Position numbers and translations under genes: made by a program
In this document: positions 27,795-37,590 of the stretch, in pieces
Layout of the letters: each line of letters opens with the position of its first letter
Numbering within the stretch: the stretch's first letter is position 1
Source: Methanosarcina barkeri MS
Lineage (GTDB): Archaea > Halobacteriota > Methanosarcinia > Methanosarcinales > Methanosarcinaceae
DNA length: 64,000 bases
Assembly (NCBI RefSeq): GCF_000970025.1
Contig: NZ_CP009528.1
Coordinates: 3,583,168-3,647,167, forward strand
Direction: 5' to 3'
Notes under the pieces: generated by a model
Database searches by the model: none
What the model saw: only the letters and a program-made list of their open reading frames with translations
Told to the model about the DNA's origin: nothing

Positions 27795-27799
27795 TATCA

Positions 27800-27955
27800 A
27801 TGTCCTCTGTGATCTTACAGTTCACGGAACCTGTACCTTATTTGCTTGCGCCATATGATTATATAGCACTAACTCTGGGGGAAGCTACACTTCCAGCAGC
27901 CCTCCAATCTGCCGGTACAGAGTTTATGCTTCCACGATCAGCATTTGAGGTTTAA
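27800..27955 (+). CDS. Possible small protein, 51 residues, divergent from the NYN gene
   Basis: Not recognised. The frame from the ATG at 27800 encodes MSSVILQFTEPVPYLLAPYD and ends GTEFMLPRSAFEV; its composition resembles real protein more than a shadow frame. It starts only 5 bp from the start of the opposing NYN gene, so it would lack room for a promoter unless the two transcripts overlap. It could be a remnant. Confidence 0.25.
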   Translation: MSSVILQFTEPVPYLLAPYDYIALTLGEATLPAALQSAGTEFMLPRSAFEV

Positions 27956-28201
27956 AGTTCCGAATTTCTAAGTTTATATCTTAATACCACAATTTTGCAT
28001 TCAATCCGATGATACCTTATATCTGCTTTTCTGTAGTAAAACATTTGCATATTAAGGCAATCAAAGTTTGCAACTCTATCCTTCTATGAACGACTGGATT
28101 GAAAAACCTGAGAGTCTTCCTGCGAACAGGAAGGAAGAAACTCCGGCAAAACAAAAATCCCGATCTATAAAACGTAGATCTATAAAACGTAGTAATTTTA
28201 T

Positions 28202-28624
28202 TTATAAATTGTTGGAAAAGAGTCCCTTTTTTACTTCCCGAATAACATATGGAGATTCTTTGAGTTCAAAAATGTTTTCCGTTTTTCTTCCTTTTTTGCG
28301 TCTGAGGTACTGGATTTCTCCAAGCCTTTCCAGAAAAGTCTCATAAACTTCCATGAACTGCTCAAACTCCGAATCAGTAAGCTCTATCACTCCTTCCCTA
28401 CCCGCAAGCCAATCATAGACGTGGAGAAGATTAATTTCCCGTACCCTTTTCAGATTTTCATCATCAGGTTTTTTTTCAAAGTACAGGGTCTTTTTCAATT
28501 CCGGAGACCAGGCTGCACATAGTCTCCTGAAATTCAAAACCAGGATAGGAATTTTCTCTCCTGGATAGGGTCTCGGATAGTAGTATGCGCCCTCTAGAAG
28601 GTCATTTCCTTCCAGAGTTACCAC
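28202..28624 (-). CDS. Conserved-looking hypothetical protein coupled to the rhomboid gene
   Basis: Function unknown. 140 residues, soluble, rich in charged residues: YYYPRPYPGEKIPILVLNFR near the N-terminus, INLLHVYDWLAGREGVIELT and FMEVYETFLERLGEIQYLRR in the middle. Its start overlaps the end of the rhomboid gene by 7 bp, so translation is coupled. The pairing suggests a shared role, for example as a substrate adaptor, but nothing in the sequence proves it. Confidence 0.65.
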   Translation of the reverse strand: MVTLEGNDLLEGAYYYPRPYPGEKIPILVLNFRRLCAAWSPELKKTLYFEKKPDDENLKRVREINLLHVYDWLAGREGVIELTDSEFEQFMEVYETFLERLGEIQYLRRKKGRKTENIFELKESPYVIREVKKGLFSNNL

Positions 28625-29292
28625 CTGCCGATGTATCTGGATCTCAGAGCATTTTCCTGAATTTTCTTTATGCGGAAACCCATATAAAGACCGACAAAGA
28701 GACCGCTAAGGTGGGCTGTATGGGCTATCATGTCCGATGAGTTAACCATAAGAAAATCAAGTAAAGCAAAAAGCACCAGGGCATGTTTTAGTTTCATAGG
28801 GACAAAGTAAACATAGACACGAATATCCGGCTCAATTATTGTAAGAGCTGCAAAGACTCCGTATATTGCTCCGCTTGCGCCAATCATTGGGCCAGGCGAG
28901 ATATTGAATATTGGCTGACTTAAAAAGGTATACCCTATTGCCGATAGAACTCCGGCAGTGAAAAAAATTGCCAGAAGCTGTTTGTTCCCGATCCGCCGCT
29001 CAAGTGCAGTTCCGAAGAAGTACAGGACGAGCATATTGAATAAAAGATGAACTAAACCGTTGTGTAGAAATATGTATGTAATAAGCGTCCACGGCCTTGT
29101 TACAAGATAATTAGGGTCAAAATAAAAAGCGTTAAAATAGGCATCACCTATGCCCGGAATCATTTCCAAGAAGAATGAAAGTGTACAAAGGACAATGATT
29201 GATAGTGACGGGCTTGCGAAAACAGAATTTTTACCTGCCACCTGTTCCGCCTCCAGGGATATAAGCTGCATTAAGGTTAAACATATTTCCAA
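28618..29292 (-). CDS. Rhomboid-family intramembrane serine protease
   Basis: Cleaves membrane proteins within the bilayer. 224 residues counted from the TTG at 29292 (GGAGAG just upstream); an ATG at 29271 is an alternative. Six membrane segments. The catalytic Ser is S140 in GPMIGASGAIYG and the His is H194 in DMIAHTAHLSG; H77-N78 in YIFLHNGLVHLLFNM is the conserved oxyanion-region pair. No extra domains. First gene of a two-gene minus-strand operon. Confidence 0.92.
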   Translation of the reverse strand: MEICLTLMQLISLEAEQVAGKNSVFASPSLSIIVLCTLSFFLEMIPGIGDAYFNAFYFDPNYLVTRPWTLITYIFLHNGLVHLLFNMLVLYFFGTALERRIGNKQLLAIFFTAGVLSAIGYTFLSQPIFNISPGPMIGASGAIYGVFAALTIIEPDIRVYVYFVPMKLKHALVLFALLDFLMVNSSDMIAHTAHLSGLFVGLYMGFRIKKIQENALRSRYIGRW

Positions 29293-29510
29293 TTACTCTC
29301 CGGTTTATATTCCAATTACTCTCCAATTTATGTTCCAATTATCTCCATTTAATATCATATTAATACTGCCTTGAAGTTGAAGCAATTATAGAACTTGAGG
29401 TGCTTAAAGTATCTCACCTGTAACCCAGATGAGAATCTCAGCTTAGAATGATATCGATCGGTAATATTGTTTTCATTGACTTGATCATTGATATTTATAT
29501 TACTTTAAAA

Positions 29511-29550
29511 CTCTTAATTCTGAGAACTGACTCTTAATTCTAAGAACCGC
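29511..29550. repeat. 20-bp tandem duplication
   Basis: CTCTTAATTCTGAGAACTGA is followed directly by CTCTTAATTCTAAGAACCGC. Confidence 0.75.
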
Positions 29551-29589
29551 TTCTGAATTAATAGAGTGCTTACTTAAATGCTTTATACG

Positions 29590-29669
29590 TATAGTCACGA
29601 GGATAAATAATGCAACTACTCAATAAGGTACAATGAGTTTTTGTTGCAATAATTGTAGGCGTGACTATA
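29590..29669. other. 80-nt nested inverted repeat, possible structured RNA or small mobile element
   Basis: Three nested stems are visible: TATAGTCACG (29590) / CGTGACTATA (29660), TGCAAC (29611) / GTTGCA (29643), and ACTCA (29618) / TGAGT (29634). The outer and middle stems are separated by an 11-by-11 internal loop. No coding capacity. Orientation cannot be told. Confidence 0.55.
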
Positions 29670-29799
29670 AGCCAGTAAATTATCCGGATATTATGGCTTA
29701 GACGTTCACCTTATTTAAAATTCCGCATTTCAGAGGCTATTATTAACTAAGCCAATTTACCCTCGTCCAAATCTTTGATGAAATAAAGAGACTAAAGCT

Positions 29800-29863
29800 C
29801 GTGGAAAGAGTAAAACCAATTCTTCCTGAAGCGTGGAAAGAGTAAAACCAATTCTTCCTGAAA
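29800..29863. repeat. 32-bp tandem duplication
   Basis: Unit CGTGGAAAGAGTAAAACCAA followed by TTCTTCCTGAAG, at 29800 and 29832, nearly identical. Confidence 0.8.
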
Positions 29864-30423
29864 AGTTATTTTCATAATGTTCAAAAATGAACCTGTTTAA
29901 GAGTGGACTTATTGGAGAATGGATCAATGCTTTTTTTATCCGAATATGTAGTATTTTTTTTAAAGAATAAATTGATTTATATTTAAATAAAAATTTTATT
30001 TTTATTTATTTTCTGTGAAAATACAAAAATAGTTTACGGCGTTTACTGTATAAAGCAGTATGGCAATGCTAAGCCTATAAATAATTTTCCATTTAATTAT
30101 TTAAGGGATAATTATAAAATTTAAAAAATTTATATGATTTTATATTATCTGCAAAGATATATTTTGAGTAAGAATTAGTACTTCATATAGTAACAAATAT
30201 TTACATAATAATTCGTAGTAAACATGAGTGAAAAATGTGATTGTTAACAATAAATAGCACAAAGAGATATAACACTAGTGTTATAACAGATTTTACTGAA
30301 AAAACCATATCTAAAGGCACTAATTTCTTTTTTGAAAGAATAGTTAAAATAAACTCATAAAGTCCACTGATTCTGAACATTCCCACTTTACCCATCTCGA
30401 AATGCGTGTTACAAATTAGAAAA

Positions 30424-30434
30424 TATTATATAGA
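30424..30434 (+). promoter_or_regulatory. Probable TATA box of the cdh operon
   Basis: ATTATATAGAT in an otherwise ordinary context. Transcription starting about 25 bp downstream would give a leader of roughly 360 nt before cdhA. Long cdh leaders have been described in Methanosarcina, which supports the choice. Confidence 0.45.
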
Positions 30435-30454
30435 TTTGGTACGTTAAGACATTT

Positions 30455-30818
30455 AATTAGTGTTTATTATCCATCGGTAGCGACCTCTGCTTATGATTAA
30501 GGTCTCAATCGTTGGCAAAAACGGTTTTTTTGAGACAATGGGCGTAAAAATGGTTTTGAAGAGAGATTAAGCCCTAAAAACGACTTTTATGTAGAGAATA
30601 TTCCCTCTAAAAACGACTTTAACTGGAAAAACGCTGGTAAAATACTTGTTATTTGAAAAAATTGACGAATAATATTTTGCCAGAAGTACATTTACTTACA
30701 CGGTTGTAACTTTAAGCAGACGGCAAGGAGTGTTTGGTAATTACAAACGCCGAAAAATTAAAAATTGCAATCGTCTTGGTAAAGTCGACTTTATACAAAT
30801 TTAGGAGGTAAAGCTCAA
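30455..30818 (+). promoter_or_regulatory. cdh operon 5' leader with repeated AAAAACGRCTTT motifs
   Basis: Between 30517 and 30640 a motif like AAAAACGACTTT occurs five times (near 30517, 30546, 30576, 30609 and 30626), the first four spaced about 30 nt. A stem GACCT/AGGTC lies at 30482-30505. No open frame of note. Known work on Methanosarcina cdh genes places post-initiation control in a long leader; the repeats are candidates for protein or small-RNA binding. The ribosome site AGGAGGT lies at 30802-30808. Confidence 0.5.
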
Positions 30819-33242
30819 ATGAGCAAACTAACTACCGGGAGTTTTTCTATCGAAGATCTCGAATCCGTTCAGATCACTATTAACAACATTGTAGGGGCAG
30901 CAAAGGAGGTTGCCAAAGAAGCAAAAGAGGAAGAGTCAGGACCGATGGGCCCGACACCTCTGGCAAATATGGCAGCTTATAGAAATGATTGGAACTTTAT
31001 CCTGCTCAACCGCTATGAACCTGTCTTGACCCCCATGTGTGACCAGTGCTGCTACTGTACTTATGGACCATGCGACCTGTCTAAAAATAAGAGAGGTGCC
31101 TGTGGTATTGACATGGCAGGCCACACAGGAAGGGAATTTTTCCTTCGTGTGATTACAGGTACTGCATGTCACGCTGCCCACGGTCGTCACCTGCTTGAAC
31201 ATGTAATAGAAGTCTTTGGTGAAGACTACCCGATAAGTCTCGGAGAATCGAACGTCCTGACTCCAAATGTCACAATCTGTACAGGATACAAGCCGAAGAC
31301 TCTTGGAGAATGCAGGGCTCCAATGGAGTATGTTGAAGAAGAGCTCACTCAGCTACTTGCAACTATCCATGCAGGACAGGAAAGCGCAGAAATTGACTAC
31401 GATTCAAAAGCCCTCTTCAGCGGCAGTCTTGACCATGTTGGTATGGAAGTTTCTGATATCGCTCAGGTTTCAGCATACGATTTTCCGAAAGCTGACCCCG
31501 AAGCCCCACTCATTGAAATTGGAATGGGAGCTATTGACAAGTCCAAGCCGCTCATTGTCGCAATCGGACACAATGTTGCCGGTGTAACTTATATTATGGA
31601 CTATATGGAAGACAACAACCTGACCGACAAGATGGAAATTGCCGGGCTTTGCTGTACCGCATTCGATATGACCAGGTACAAAGAAGCCGACAGAAGAGCT
31701 CCATATGCCAAGATCGTAGGGTCCCTGGCCAAAGAACTGAAGATTATCCGCTCCGGAATGCCTGATGTAATTGTTGTCGATGAACAGTGCGTCCGCGGTG
31801 ATGTTCTGTCAGAATCCCAGAAGCTCAAGATCCCTGTTATCGCTTCTAATGAAAAGATAATGATGGGCCTGCCGGACCGTACAGACGCAGATGTGGATTC
31901 AATAATTGAGGAATTAAAATCAGGAGCAATCCCTGGTTGCGTAGTACTTGACTATGAAAAACTTGGAGAACTTGTCCCGAAGCTTGCCCAGGTAATGGCT
32001 CCAATCCGCGACGCAGAAGGCATAACAGCAATTCCGACTGATGAAGAATTCAAGGTATATATCGACAAGTGTGTCAAGTGTGGAGAATGCAGGCTTGCAT
32101 GCCCAGAAGAACTGGATATCCCAGAAGCTCTGGAGTTTGCAGCTAAAGGAAGCTACGAATACCTTGAAGCTCTCCATGACCGCTGTATTGGATGCCGCCG
32201 CTGTGAACAGGTCTGTAAGAAAGAAATCCCAATCGTAAACGTGATTGAGAAAGCTGCACAGAAGGCTATCAGCGAAGAGAAAGGGCTGGTCAGAGCTGGC
32301 AGAGGACAGGCAAGTGACGCGGAAATCAGGAAAGAAGGCCTGAACCTTGTCATGGGAACTACCCCAGGTATCATCGCTATTATCGGATGCCCGAACTATC
32401 CAGCTGGTACTAAAGATGTCTACCTCATCGCCGAAGAGTTCCTGAAGAGAAACTACCTCCTGGCTGTAAGCGGTTGTTCCGCAATGGACATCGGTATGTA
32501 CAAGGACGAGGATGGCAAGACCCTTTACGAAAAGTACCCAGGTACATTCGCAGGTGGTGGACTGCTTAACACTGGTTCCTGTGTGTCCAATGCACACATC
32601 AGTGGAGCTGCCGAAAAAGTTGCCGGAATCTTTGCTCAGAGAAACATGACAGGAAACCTTGCTGAAATTGCAGACTATACACTTAACCGTGTAGGTGCAT
32701 GTGGACTTGCCTGGGGTGGATACTCACAGAAGGCTGCTGCAATTGGTACCGGCTGTAATATTTTTGGTATCCCTGCAGTACTCGGCCCCCATGGTTCCAA
32801 GTACAGGAGAGCCCTGATCGCCAAGAACTATGACGAGTCCAAGTGGAAAGTCTATGATGCCAGAGACGGTTCAGAGATGAACATTCCACCAGCACCGGAA
32901 TTCCTGTTGACAACTGCAGAAACCTGGCAGGAAGCAATCCCGATGATGGCAAAAGCCTGCATCCGCCCGTCCGATAACAGCATGGGAAGGTCCATAAAGC
33001 TGACCCACTGGATGGAACTCTCCAAGAAGTACCTTGGTGTAGAGCCAGAAGATTGGTGGAAGTTCGTCAGAACTGAAGCTGACCTCCCACTTGCCAAGCG
33101 TGAGGAACTCCTCAAGAGACTGGAAGCCGAGCATGGCTGGGAAATTGACTGGAAGAGGAAGAAGATAATTTCCGGTCCGAAGATCAAATTCGACGTCTCA
33201 GCACAGCCAACTAACCTCAAGAGACTTTGCAAGGGGGCCTGA
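30819..33242 (+). CDS. cdhA: ACDS complex alpha subunit, CO dehydrogenase
   Basis: Nickel-iron CO dehydrogenase subunit of acetyl-CoA decarbonylase/synthase: interconverts CO and CO2 and passes electrons to ferredoxin. 807 residues, full length. The N-terminal Cys-rich segment [20 protein letters not shown] holds the B- and D-cluster ligands. Two ferredoxin-type motifs [12 protein letters not shown] and [13 protein letters not shown] (clusters E and F, specific to the methanogen form) lie near residues 415-470. The C-cluster ligands are spread over [32 protein letters not shown] and [14 protein letters not shown]. The ribosome site is a full AGGAGGT. First gene of the operon. Confidence 0.98.
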   Translation: MSKLTTGSFSIEDLESVQITINNIVGAAKEVAKEAKEEESGPMGPTPLANMAAYRNDWNFILLNRYEPVLTPMCDQCCYCTYGPCDLSKNKRGACGIDMAGHTGREFFLRVITGTACHAAHGRHLLEHVIEVFGEDYPISLGESNVLTPNVTICTGYKPKTLGECRAPMEYVEEELTQLLATIHAGQESAEIDYDSKALFSGSLDHVGMEVSDIAQVSAYDFPKADPEAPLIEIGMGAIDKSKPLIVAIGHNVAGVTYIMDYMEDNNLTDKMEIAGLCCTAFDMTRYKEADRRAPYAKIVGSLAKELKIIRSGMPDVIVVDEQCVRGDVLSESQKLKIPVIASNEKIMMGLPDRTDADVDSIIEELKSGAIPGCVVLDYEKLGELVPKLAQVMAPIRDAEGITAIPTDEEFKVYIDKCVKCGECRLACPEELDIPEALEFAAKGSYEYLEALHDRCIGCRRCEQVCKKEIPIVNVIEKAAQKAISEEKGLVRAGRGQASDAEIRKEGLNLVMGTTPGIIAIIGCPNYPAGTKDVYLIAEEFLKRNYLLAVSGCSAMDIGMYKDEDGKTLYEKYPGTFAGGGLLNTGSCVSNAHISGAAEKVAGIFAQRNMTGNLAEIADYTLNRVGACGLAWGGYSQKAAAIGTGCNIFGIPAVLGPHGSKYRRALIAKNYDESKWKVYDARDGSEMNIPPAPEFLLTTAETWQEAIPMMAKACIRPSDNSMGRSIKLTHWMELSKKYLGVEPEDWWKFVRTEADLPLAKREELLKRLEAEHGWEIDWKRKKIISGPKIKFDVSAQPTNLKRLCKGA

Positions 33243-33244
33243 AA

Positions 33245-33757
33245 ATGGTAGACACTACCAAAAATACCAAGCTCTTCACCAGCTACGGAGTAACAACTGC
33301 AAAAACAACAACTCCAGAGATCGCAGCTAAATTGATTGCAAAAGCAAAGAGGCCACTTCTTGTGGTTGGGACCAAAATCCTTGACCCTGAACTCTTGGAC
33401 AGGGCAGTGAAGATTGCAAAAGCAAAAGACATCCCTATTGCAGCAACCGGCAGCTCAATGCCTGGCTTTGTGGACAAGGATGTCAAAGCCAAGTACATTA
33501 ATCTTCACCAGCTCGGCTTTTATGTAACTGATCCTAACTGGCCAGGGCTTGATGGCAATGGAACCTATGACACACTCATTGTTTTAGGACACATAAAATA
33601 CTATATTAATCAGGTGCTGTCCGGAACAAAGAACTTTTCAGATGTAAAAGCAATAGCAATTGACAGAAACTACATCCAGAACGCAACTATGTCCTTCGGG
33701 AACCTGAGTAAGGCAGACCACTATGCTGCCCTGGATGAACTTATTAACGCATTATAA
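33245..33757 (+). CDS. cdhB: ACDS complex epsilon subunit
   Basis: Binds CdhA in the alpha2-epsilon2 CO dehydrogenase module; thought to assist FAD or ferredoxin interaction, no catalysis of its own. 170 residues from the ATG at 33245; an in-frame ATG 18 bp upstream lies inside cdhA. The Rossmann-like core [20 protein letters not shown] and [20 protein letters not shown] is typical. Its start is 2 bp after the cdhA stop, and GCAAGGGGG precedes it, so translation is coupled. Confidence 0.96.
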   Translation: MVDTTKNTKLFTSYGVTTAKTTTPEIAAKLIAKAKRPLLVVGTKILDPELLDRAVKIAKAKDIPIAATGSSMPGFVDKDVKAKYINLHQLGFYVTDPNWPGLDGNGTYDTLIVLGHIKYYINQVLSGTKNFSDVKAIAIDRNYIQNATMSFGNLSKADHYAALDELINAL

Positions 33758-33781
33758 CTTTGATTTAGGAGGCAAAATATA

Positions 33782-35200
33782 ATGGCAGAATTCCCATTTG
33801 AGATTTCTCCAATGTTTGAAGGAGAAAGAGTAAGAAAGGATGGAATGTTTGTTGAACTCGGCGGCCCGAAATCCATGGGTCTGGAACTTGTCCGTGCAAA
33901 GGACATGGACGAGATCGAAGATGACAAAGTTACGATCGTCGGTCCTGATCTAAAGGAAATGGAAGAGGGCAAAACATATCCCTGGGCAATGATTTTCCAC
34001 ATCGGCGGAGAACTGGTAGAGCCTGACCTTGAGTCTGTCGTCGAAAGGCGTGTCCACGACTTCGTAAACTACTGCCAGGGCATTATGCACCTGAACCAGA
34101 GATACGATGTATGGATGAGAATGTCAAAGGACACAGCTGCAAAGATGGACTCCTTCGAACCTTTCGGAAAAGCTGTCATGATGCTCTTCAAGACAGAGCT
34201 TCCTTTTATTGAGAAGATGCAGGTGACCTTCTACACCGACGAGGCCGAAGTCGAAAAGCAAATGGTAGAGGCAAAGGAGATCTTCAAGGCAAGAGATGCA
34301 AGGACAAAGGACCTACACGATGAAGATGTCGATGTCTTCTATGGATGTACTCTATGTCAGGCTTTTGCTCCAACCAACGTATGTGTGGTTTCTCCAGACA
34401 GAATCTCACTATGTGGTGCAATCAACTGGTTTGACGGCCGTGCAGCCGCAAAAGTAGACCCAGAAGGCCCACAGTTCGCAATTGAAAAGGGTGAAGTTCT
34501 CGATGACAATACAGGTGAATACTCAGGTGTAAATGAGATTGCAAAGAAACTTTCAAGTGGTGAATTCGACAAGATTAAACTCCACTCATTCTTCGACTCA
34601 CCACACACCTCTTGTGGCTGCTTCGAAGTAGTCGGGTTCTATATCCCTGAAGTTGACGGTATCGGATGGGTTAACAGAGAATACCAGGGAATGGCACCAA
34701 ATGGACTTGGTTTCTCAACTATGGCCGGTCAGACAGGAGGCGGAAAGCAGATAGTAGGTTTCCTCGGTATTGGGGTCAACTACTTCTATTCACCCAAGTT
34801 CATCCAGGCGGATGGAGGCTGGAACAGAGTTGTCTGGCTCCCTGCCATGCTCAAGGAAAAGATTGCAGAAACCATTCCTGAAGACATCAAAGACAAGATC
34901 GCAACTGAGAACGATGCAACTGACATCGAGTCCTTGAAGGCTTTCCTGCAGGAGAAGAACCACCCGGTCGTTGCTAACTGGGCAGCTGCAGAAGAAGAGG
35001 AAGAGGAAGAAGAAGAGGAAGAAGAAGAGGAAACAGCTGTTGCAGCAGCTCCAATGATGATGCCTGCAGCAGGTTTCCAGATGCCTGCAATGGCTTCAAT
35101 GCCAATGATGCCTGCCGGTAAAGCTGGTGGAATAAAGATCACTTTCAAGAATGCAAAGATCTCCATTGACAAAATGATCGTCAGCGAGAAGAAGGAATAA
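33782..35200 (+). CDS. cdhC: ACDS complex beta subunit, acetyl-CoA synthase
   Basis: Carries the A cluster that makes or splits acetyl-CoA from CO, a methyl group and CoA. 472 residues. The five A-cluster cysteines are at 189, 192 and 201 (YGCTLCQAFAPTNVCVV) and 278 and 280 (TSCGCFEVV), matching the positions known for Methanosarcina CdhC. An uninterrupted run of 14 glutamates follows (residues about 404-417), then a Met/Pro/Ala-rich linker and a small C-terminal domain (GGIKITFKNAKISIDKMIV). TTTAGGAGGC precedes the ATG. Confidence 0.98.
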   Translation: MAEFPFEISPMFEGERVRKDGMFVELGGPKSMGLELVRAKDMDEIEDDKVTIVGPDLKEMEEGKTYPWAMIFHIGGELVEPDLESVVERRVHDFVNYCQGIMHLNQRYDVWMRMSKDTAAKMDSFEPFGKAVMMLFKTELPFIEKMQVTFYTDEAEVEKQMVEAKEIFKARDARTKDLHDEDVDVFYGCTLCQAFAPTNVCVVSPDRISLCGAINWFDGRAAAKVDPEGPQFAIEKGEVLDDNTGEYSGVNEIAKKLSSGEFDKIKLHSFFDSPHTSCGCFEVVGFYIPEVDGIGWVNREYQGMAPNGLGFSTMAGQTGGGKQIVGFLGIGVNYFYSPKFIQADGGWNRVVWLPAMLKEKIAETIPEDIKDKIATENDATDIESLKAFLQEKNHPVVANWAAAEEEEEEEEEEEEEETAVAAAPMMMPAAGFQMPAMASMPMMPAGKAGGIKITFKNAKISIDKMIVSEKKE

Positions 35201-35247
35201 ACGTAGTTGGGTGACGACAGGTAATCGCCTACAACGAAAAACAATCC

Positions 35248-36021
35248 ATGGGGTATTCTGTGACAAAAGTAATTGCAATAACGGGAAAAGGTGGGACTGG
35301 TAAAACAGCGGTAGCGGCTCTTCTGATCCGCTCCCTTTCCAAAAAAGGGAAGTTCTTATTGGCAGTTGATGCAGATGCAGATACTAACCTTCCTGAGACT
35401 CTTGGCTGTGAGAACGTAAAAACAATCGGAGATGCAAAGGAGTATTTACAGGCCGAAATCACAAAACCAAAGCCTGAACATCCCGACATGAATAAAGAGG
35501 CGGTACTTAAAAGCAAGATTTATGAGATCATCGAAGAAATGCCGGGTTATGACCTCCTGGTAATGGGAAGGCCCGAAGGGTCAGGATGTTACTGTTATGT
35601 AAACAACCTTCTCAGGGGCATCATGGATAAACTGATAGCGAATTATGATATCGTTATCATTGATGCAGAAGCAGGGCTTGAGCATTTCAGCAGGAAAATT
35701 ATCCGGGATATAGATGAACTGATTGTCGTAACAGACGCCTCTCGAAGGGGATTTAGAACTGCTGAGAGAATTCATGAACTTGTGGATGAACTGGACTCAA
35801 ACATTGGTAGAATTCACGTTATTGCAAATAAGGTTACAGATACTAACCGAGAAAAGCTTGTCAAACTGGCAGAGGATCTGAAACTTAGTATGATAGGTAT
35901 GATCCCACTAGACCCAAAAATAGAGGAAATGGATATAAAAGGCATACCTCTCTTCCAAATTTCGGATGACTCGGTTGCTGCAGTAGAAATCGAAAATATT
36001 ATAAAAAAACTGGGATTATAA
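35248..36021 (+). CDS. cooC: CooC-type nickel-insertion ATPase
   Basis: Dimeric P-loop ATPase that helps load nickel into CO dehydrogenase or acetyl-CoA synthase. 257 residues. The deviant Walker A GKGGTGKT is at residues 13-20; Asp of ADADTNLP and DAEAGLEHFSR follow. The nickel-binding CxC is in GSGCYCYVNN. It lies between cdhC and cdhD, as in other Methanosarcina cdh operons. A perfect palindrome overlaps its stop codon (36012-36025). Confidence 0.94.
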   Translation: MGYSVTKVIAITGKGGTGKTAVAALLIRSLSKKGKFLLAVDADADTNLPETLGCENVKTIGDAKEYLQAEITKPKPEHPDMNKEAVLKSKIYEIIEEMPGYDLLVMGRPEGSGCYCYVNNLLRGIMDKLIANYDIVIIDAEAGLEHFSRKIIRDIDELIVVTDASRRGFRTAERIHELVDELDSNIGRIHVIANKVTDTNREKLVKLAEDLKLSMIGMIPLDPKIEEMDIKGIPLFQISDDSVAAVEIENIIKKLGL

Positions 36022-36031
36022 TCCCGTTTTC
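36012..36031 (+). terminator. Possible internal attenuator between cooC and cdhD
   Basis: GGGATTATAATCCC is a perfect 14-bp palindrome followed by GTTTTCTTA. The stem is short, so it may only partly stop transcription or stabilise a processed 3' end. Confidence 0.35.
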
Positions 36032-36261
36032 TTATTAAACCTGTGATATTGCAAAAACCGTTCAGGAAATAAGATATAGATTCTTTGCCCGTTTTAAGGG
36101 CTTGAAATGACATTCAAAATCATGTGAAATATGGAGCAGGATTTGCTTCTGCCCCTAATTATTCTTTCCATAAAGGGAAGAATCTGGAAGTAAAATCTGT
36201 ATTATTTCTTTATTTAAGTAACTCATCAAAACGGAAAATTTACGGAAAAGGTGAGGTTTAC

Positions 36262-37587
36262 ATGGCAAAGAAAGCTAAATTATCAGAAATGACAGACATG
36301 TTCAAGGACATGGACATACTCTCCCTTGAAGGTGTAACTATTGAAGGGGACGTTGAGATTGAGCTCAATGGACTCGGAGGCGGCTTTGACCCGATGCTTG
36401 CTGCTCTTCTAGGACAGGAGAATGCAGTACTCGCACAGCACTTCGCAAGACTTGCTAGCATGTTTGGAGTACCTGTAGGCATTGGTGCCCCAGCTGGTGT
36501 TCCAGCAGCTGCTCCTGCAGTGTCCCCTGCTCTGGCAGCACCGAAACTTAAGGACCTCATTCCTGCCAAGTTCGATTTTGAAAACATTGCAGAATGGGCA
36601 AATCAGATTCAGGAAGTACCAATAGGCAACACATCTGCAGATGGTGGAAGCCGTGGAAAGAGGGTCATGCTTGGTGGAGAGAAAGCTCTGCCGTTCTTCC
36701 CGGATGCCGTAATGCCAAACAGGAATCAGGTTACAATTGATGTGTTTGACATGAGAATCGGGCTTGCAAAAGCCGTCAAGGTGAACTATGATGAAGTAAT
36801 GGACAGCCCTGGAGAATGGGCAAAGAAGAACGTGGAGAAGTTCAACGCAGATATGATCACAATCCACCTGATCTCAACAGACCCATTGATTAAGGACACA
36901 CCGGCAAAGGAAGCAGCAAAGACGGTGGAAGAAGTACTACAGGCTGTTGATGTACCAATCGCAATCGGCGGTTCAGGGAACCCACAGAAAGACCCGGAGG
37001 TTCTTGCAAAGGCAGCAGAAGTGGCAGAAGGAGAACGCTGCCTTATTGCATCTGCTAGCCTGAACCTTGACTACGCAAAGATTGCAGAAGCTGCATTAAA
37101 GTATGACCACGATGTTCTGTCATGGACTCAGCTTGATATGAACTCACAGAAGGAACTTAACAGGAAGCTCATGAAGCAGTGCAATGTCCCAAGAGACAGG
37201 ATCATCATGGATCCAACAACTGCAGCACTTGGTTATGGTCTAGACTACGCATACACCAACATGGAGCGTATAAGACTTGCAGCACTTATGGGTGACGATG
37301 AACTGACCTTCCCAATGTCTTCTGGTACTACAAACGCATGGGGTGCCCGTGAGTCATGGATGGTGAGCTCACCACTGAAGGAAGATTCGGACTGGGGACC
37401 AAGAGAATACAGAGGACCTATATGGGAAATCATTACTGGACTGTCACTTGCAATTGCAGGAAACGATCTCTTCATGATGATGCACCCAACATCAGTTGCT
37501 GTACTGAAGCAGATTACCCAGACATTATTCGGTTCAATTGAGGCAGAGCCGGTTGACATTGCTAACTGGATCGGAGCGGAGGTGTGA
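36262..37587 (+). CDS. cdhD: ACDS complex delta subunit (small corrinoid iron-sulfur subunit)
   Basis: Forms with CdhE the corrinoid/iron-sulfur protein that carries the methyl group between tetrahydrosarcinapterin and the A cluster. 441 residues from the ATG at 36262, which follows GGTGAGG; the frame is open upstream to a GTG at 36124, but those residues look non-coding. An Ala/Pro-rich linker (about residues 75-100, [20 protein letters not shown]) separates an N-terminal segment from the TIM barrel ([36 protein letters not shown]). About 240 bp separate cooC and cdhD. Confidence 0.97.
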   Translation: MAKKAKLSEMTDMFKDMDILSLEGVTIEGDVEIELNGLGGGFDPMLAALLGQENAVLAQHFARLASMFGVPVGIGAPAGVPAAAPAVSPALAAPKLKDLIPAKFDFENIAEWANQIQEVPIGNTSADGGSRGKRVMLGGEKALPFFPDAVMPNRNQVTIDVFDMRIGLAKAVKVNYDEVMDSPGEWAKKNVEKFNADMITIHLISTDPLIKDTPAKEAAKTVEEVLQAVDVPIAIGGSGNPQKDPEVLAKAAEVAEGERCLIASASLNLDYAKIAEAALKYDHDVLSWTQLDMNSQKELNRKLMKQCNVPRDRIIMDPTTAALGYGLDYAYTNMERIRLAALMGDDELTFPMSSGTTNAWGARESWMVSSPLKEDSDWGPREYRGPIWEIITGLSLAIAGNDLFMMMHPTSVAVLKQITQTLFGSIEAEPVDIANWIGAEV

Positions 37588-37590
37588 AAA

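Larger units (their letters stand above)
29293..30423. other. Long AT-rich intergenic region upstream of cdh
   Basis: No gene supported. It contains a 20-bp direct repeat (29511-29550), a long structured inverted repeat (29590-29669) and a 32-bp tandem duplication (29800-29863). The remainder is very AT-rich with short frames only. Confidence 0.45.

Noticed and set aside
28068-28346. 92-codon plus-strand frame
   Set aside because: Largely antisense to the 140-residue gene at 28202-28624, which has better protein character and is coupled to the rhomboid gene.
36124-36261. 46-residue N-terminal extension of CdhD from a GTG
   Set aside because: A strong GGTGAGG precedes the ATG at 36262, and the extension is unlike CdhD proteins.
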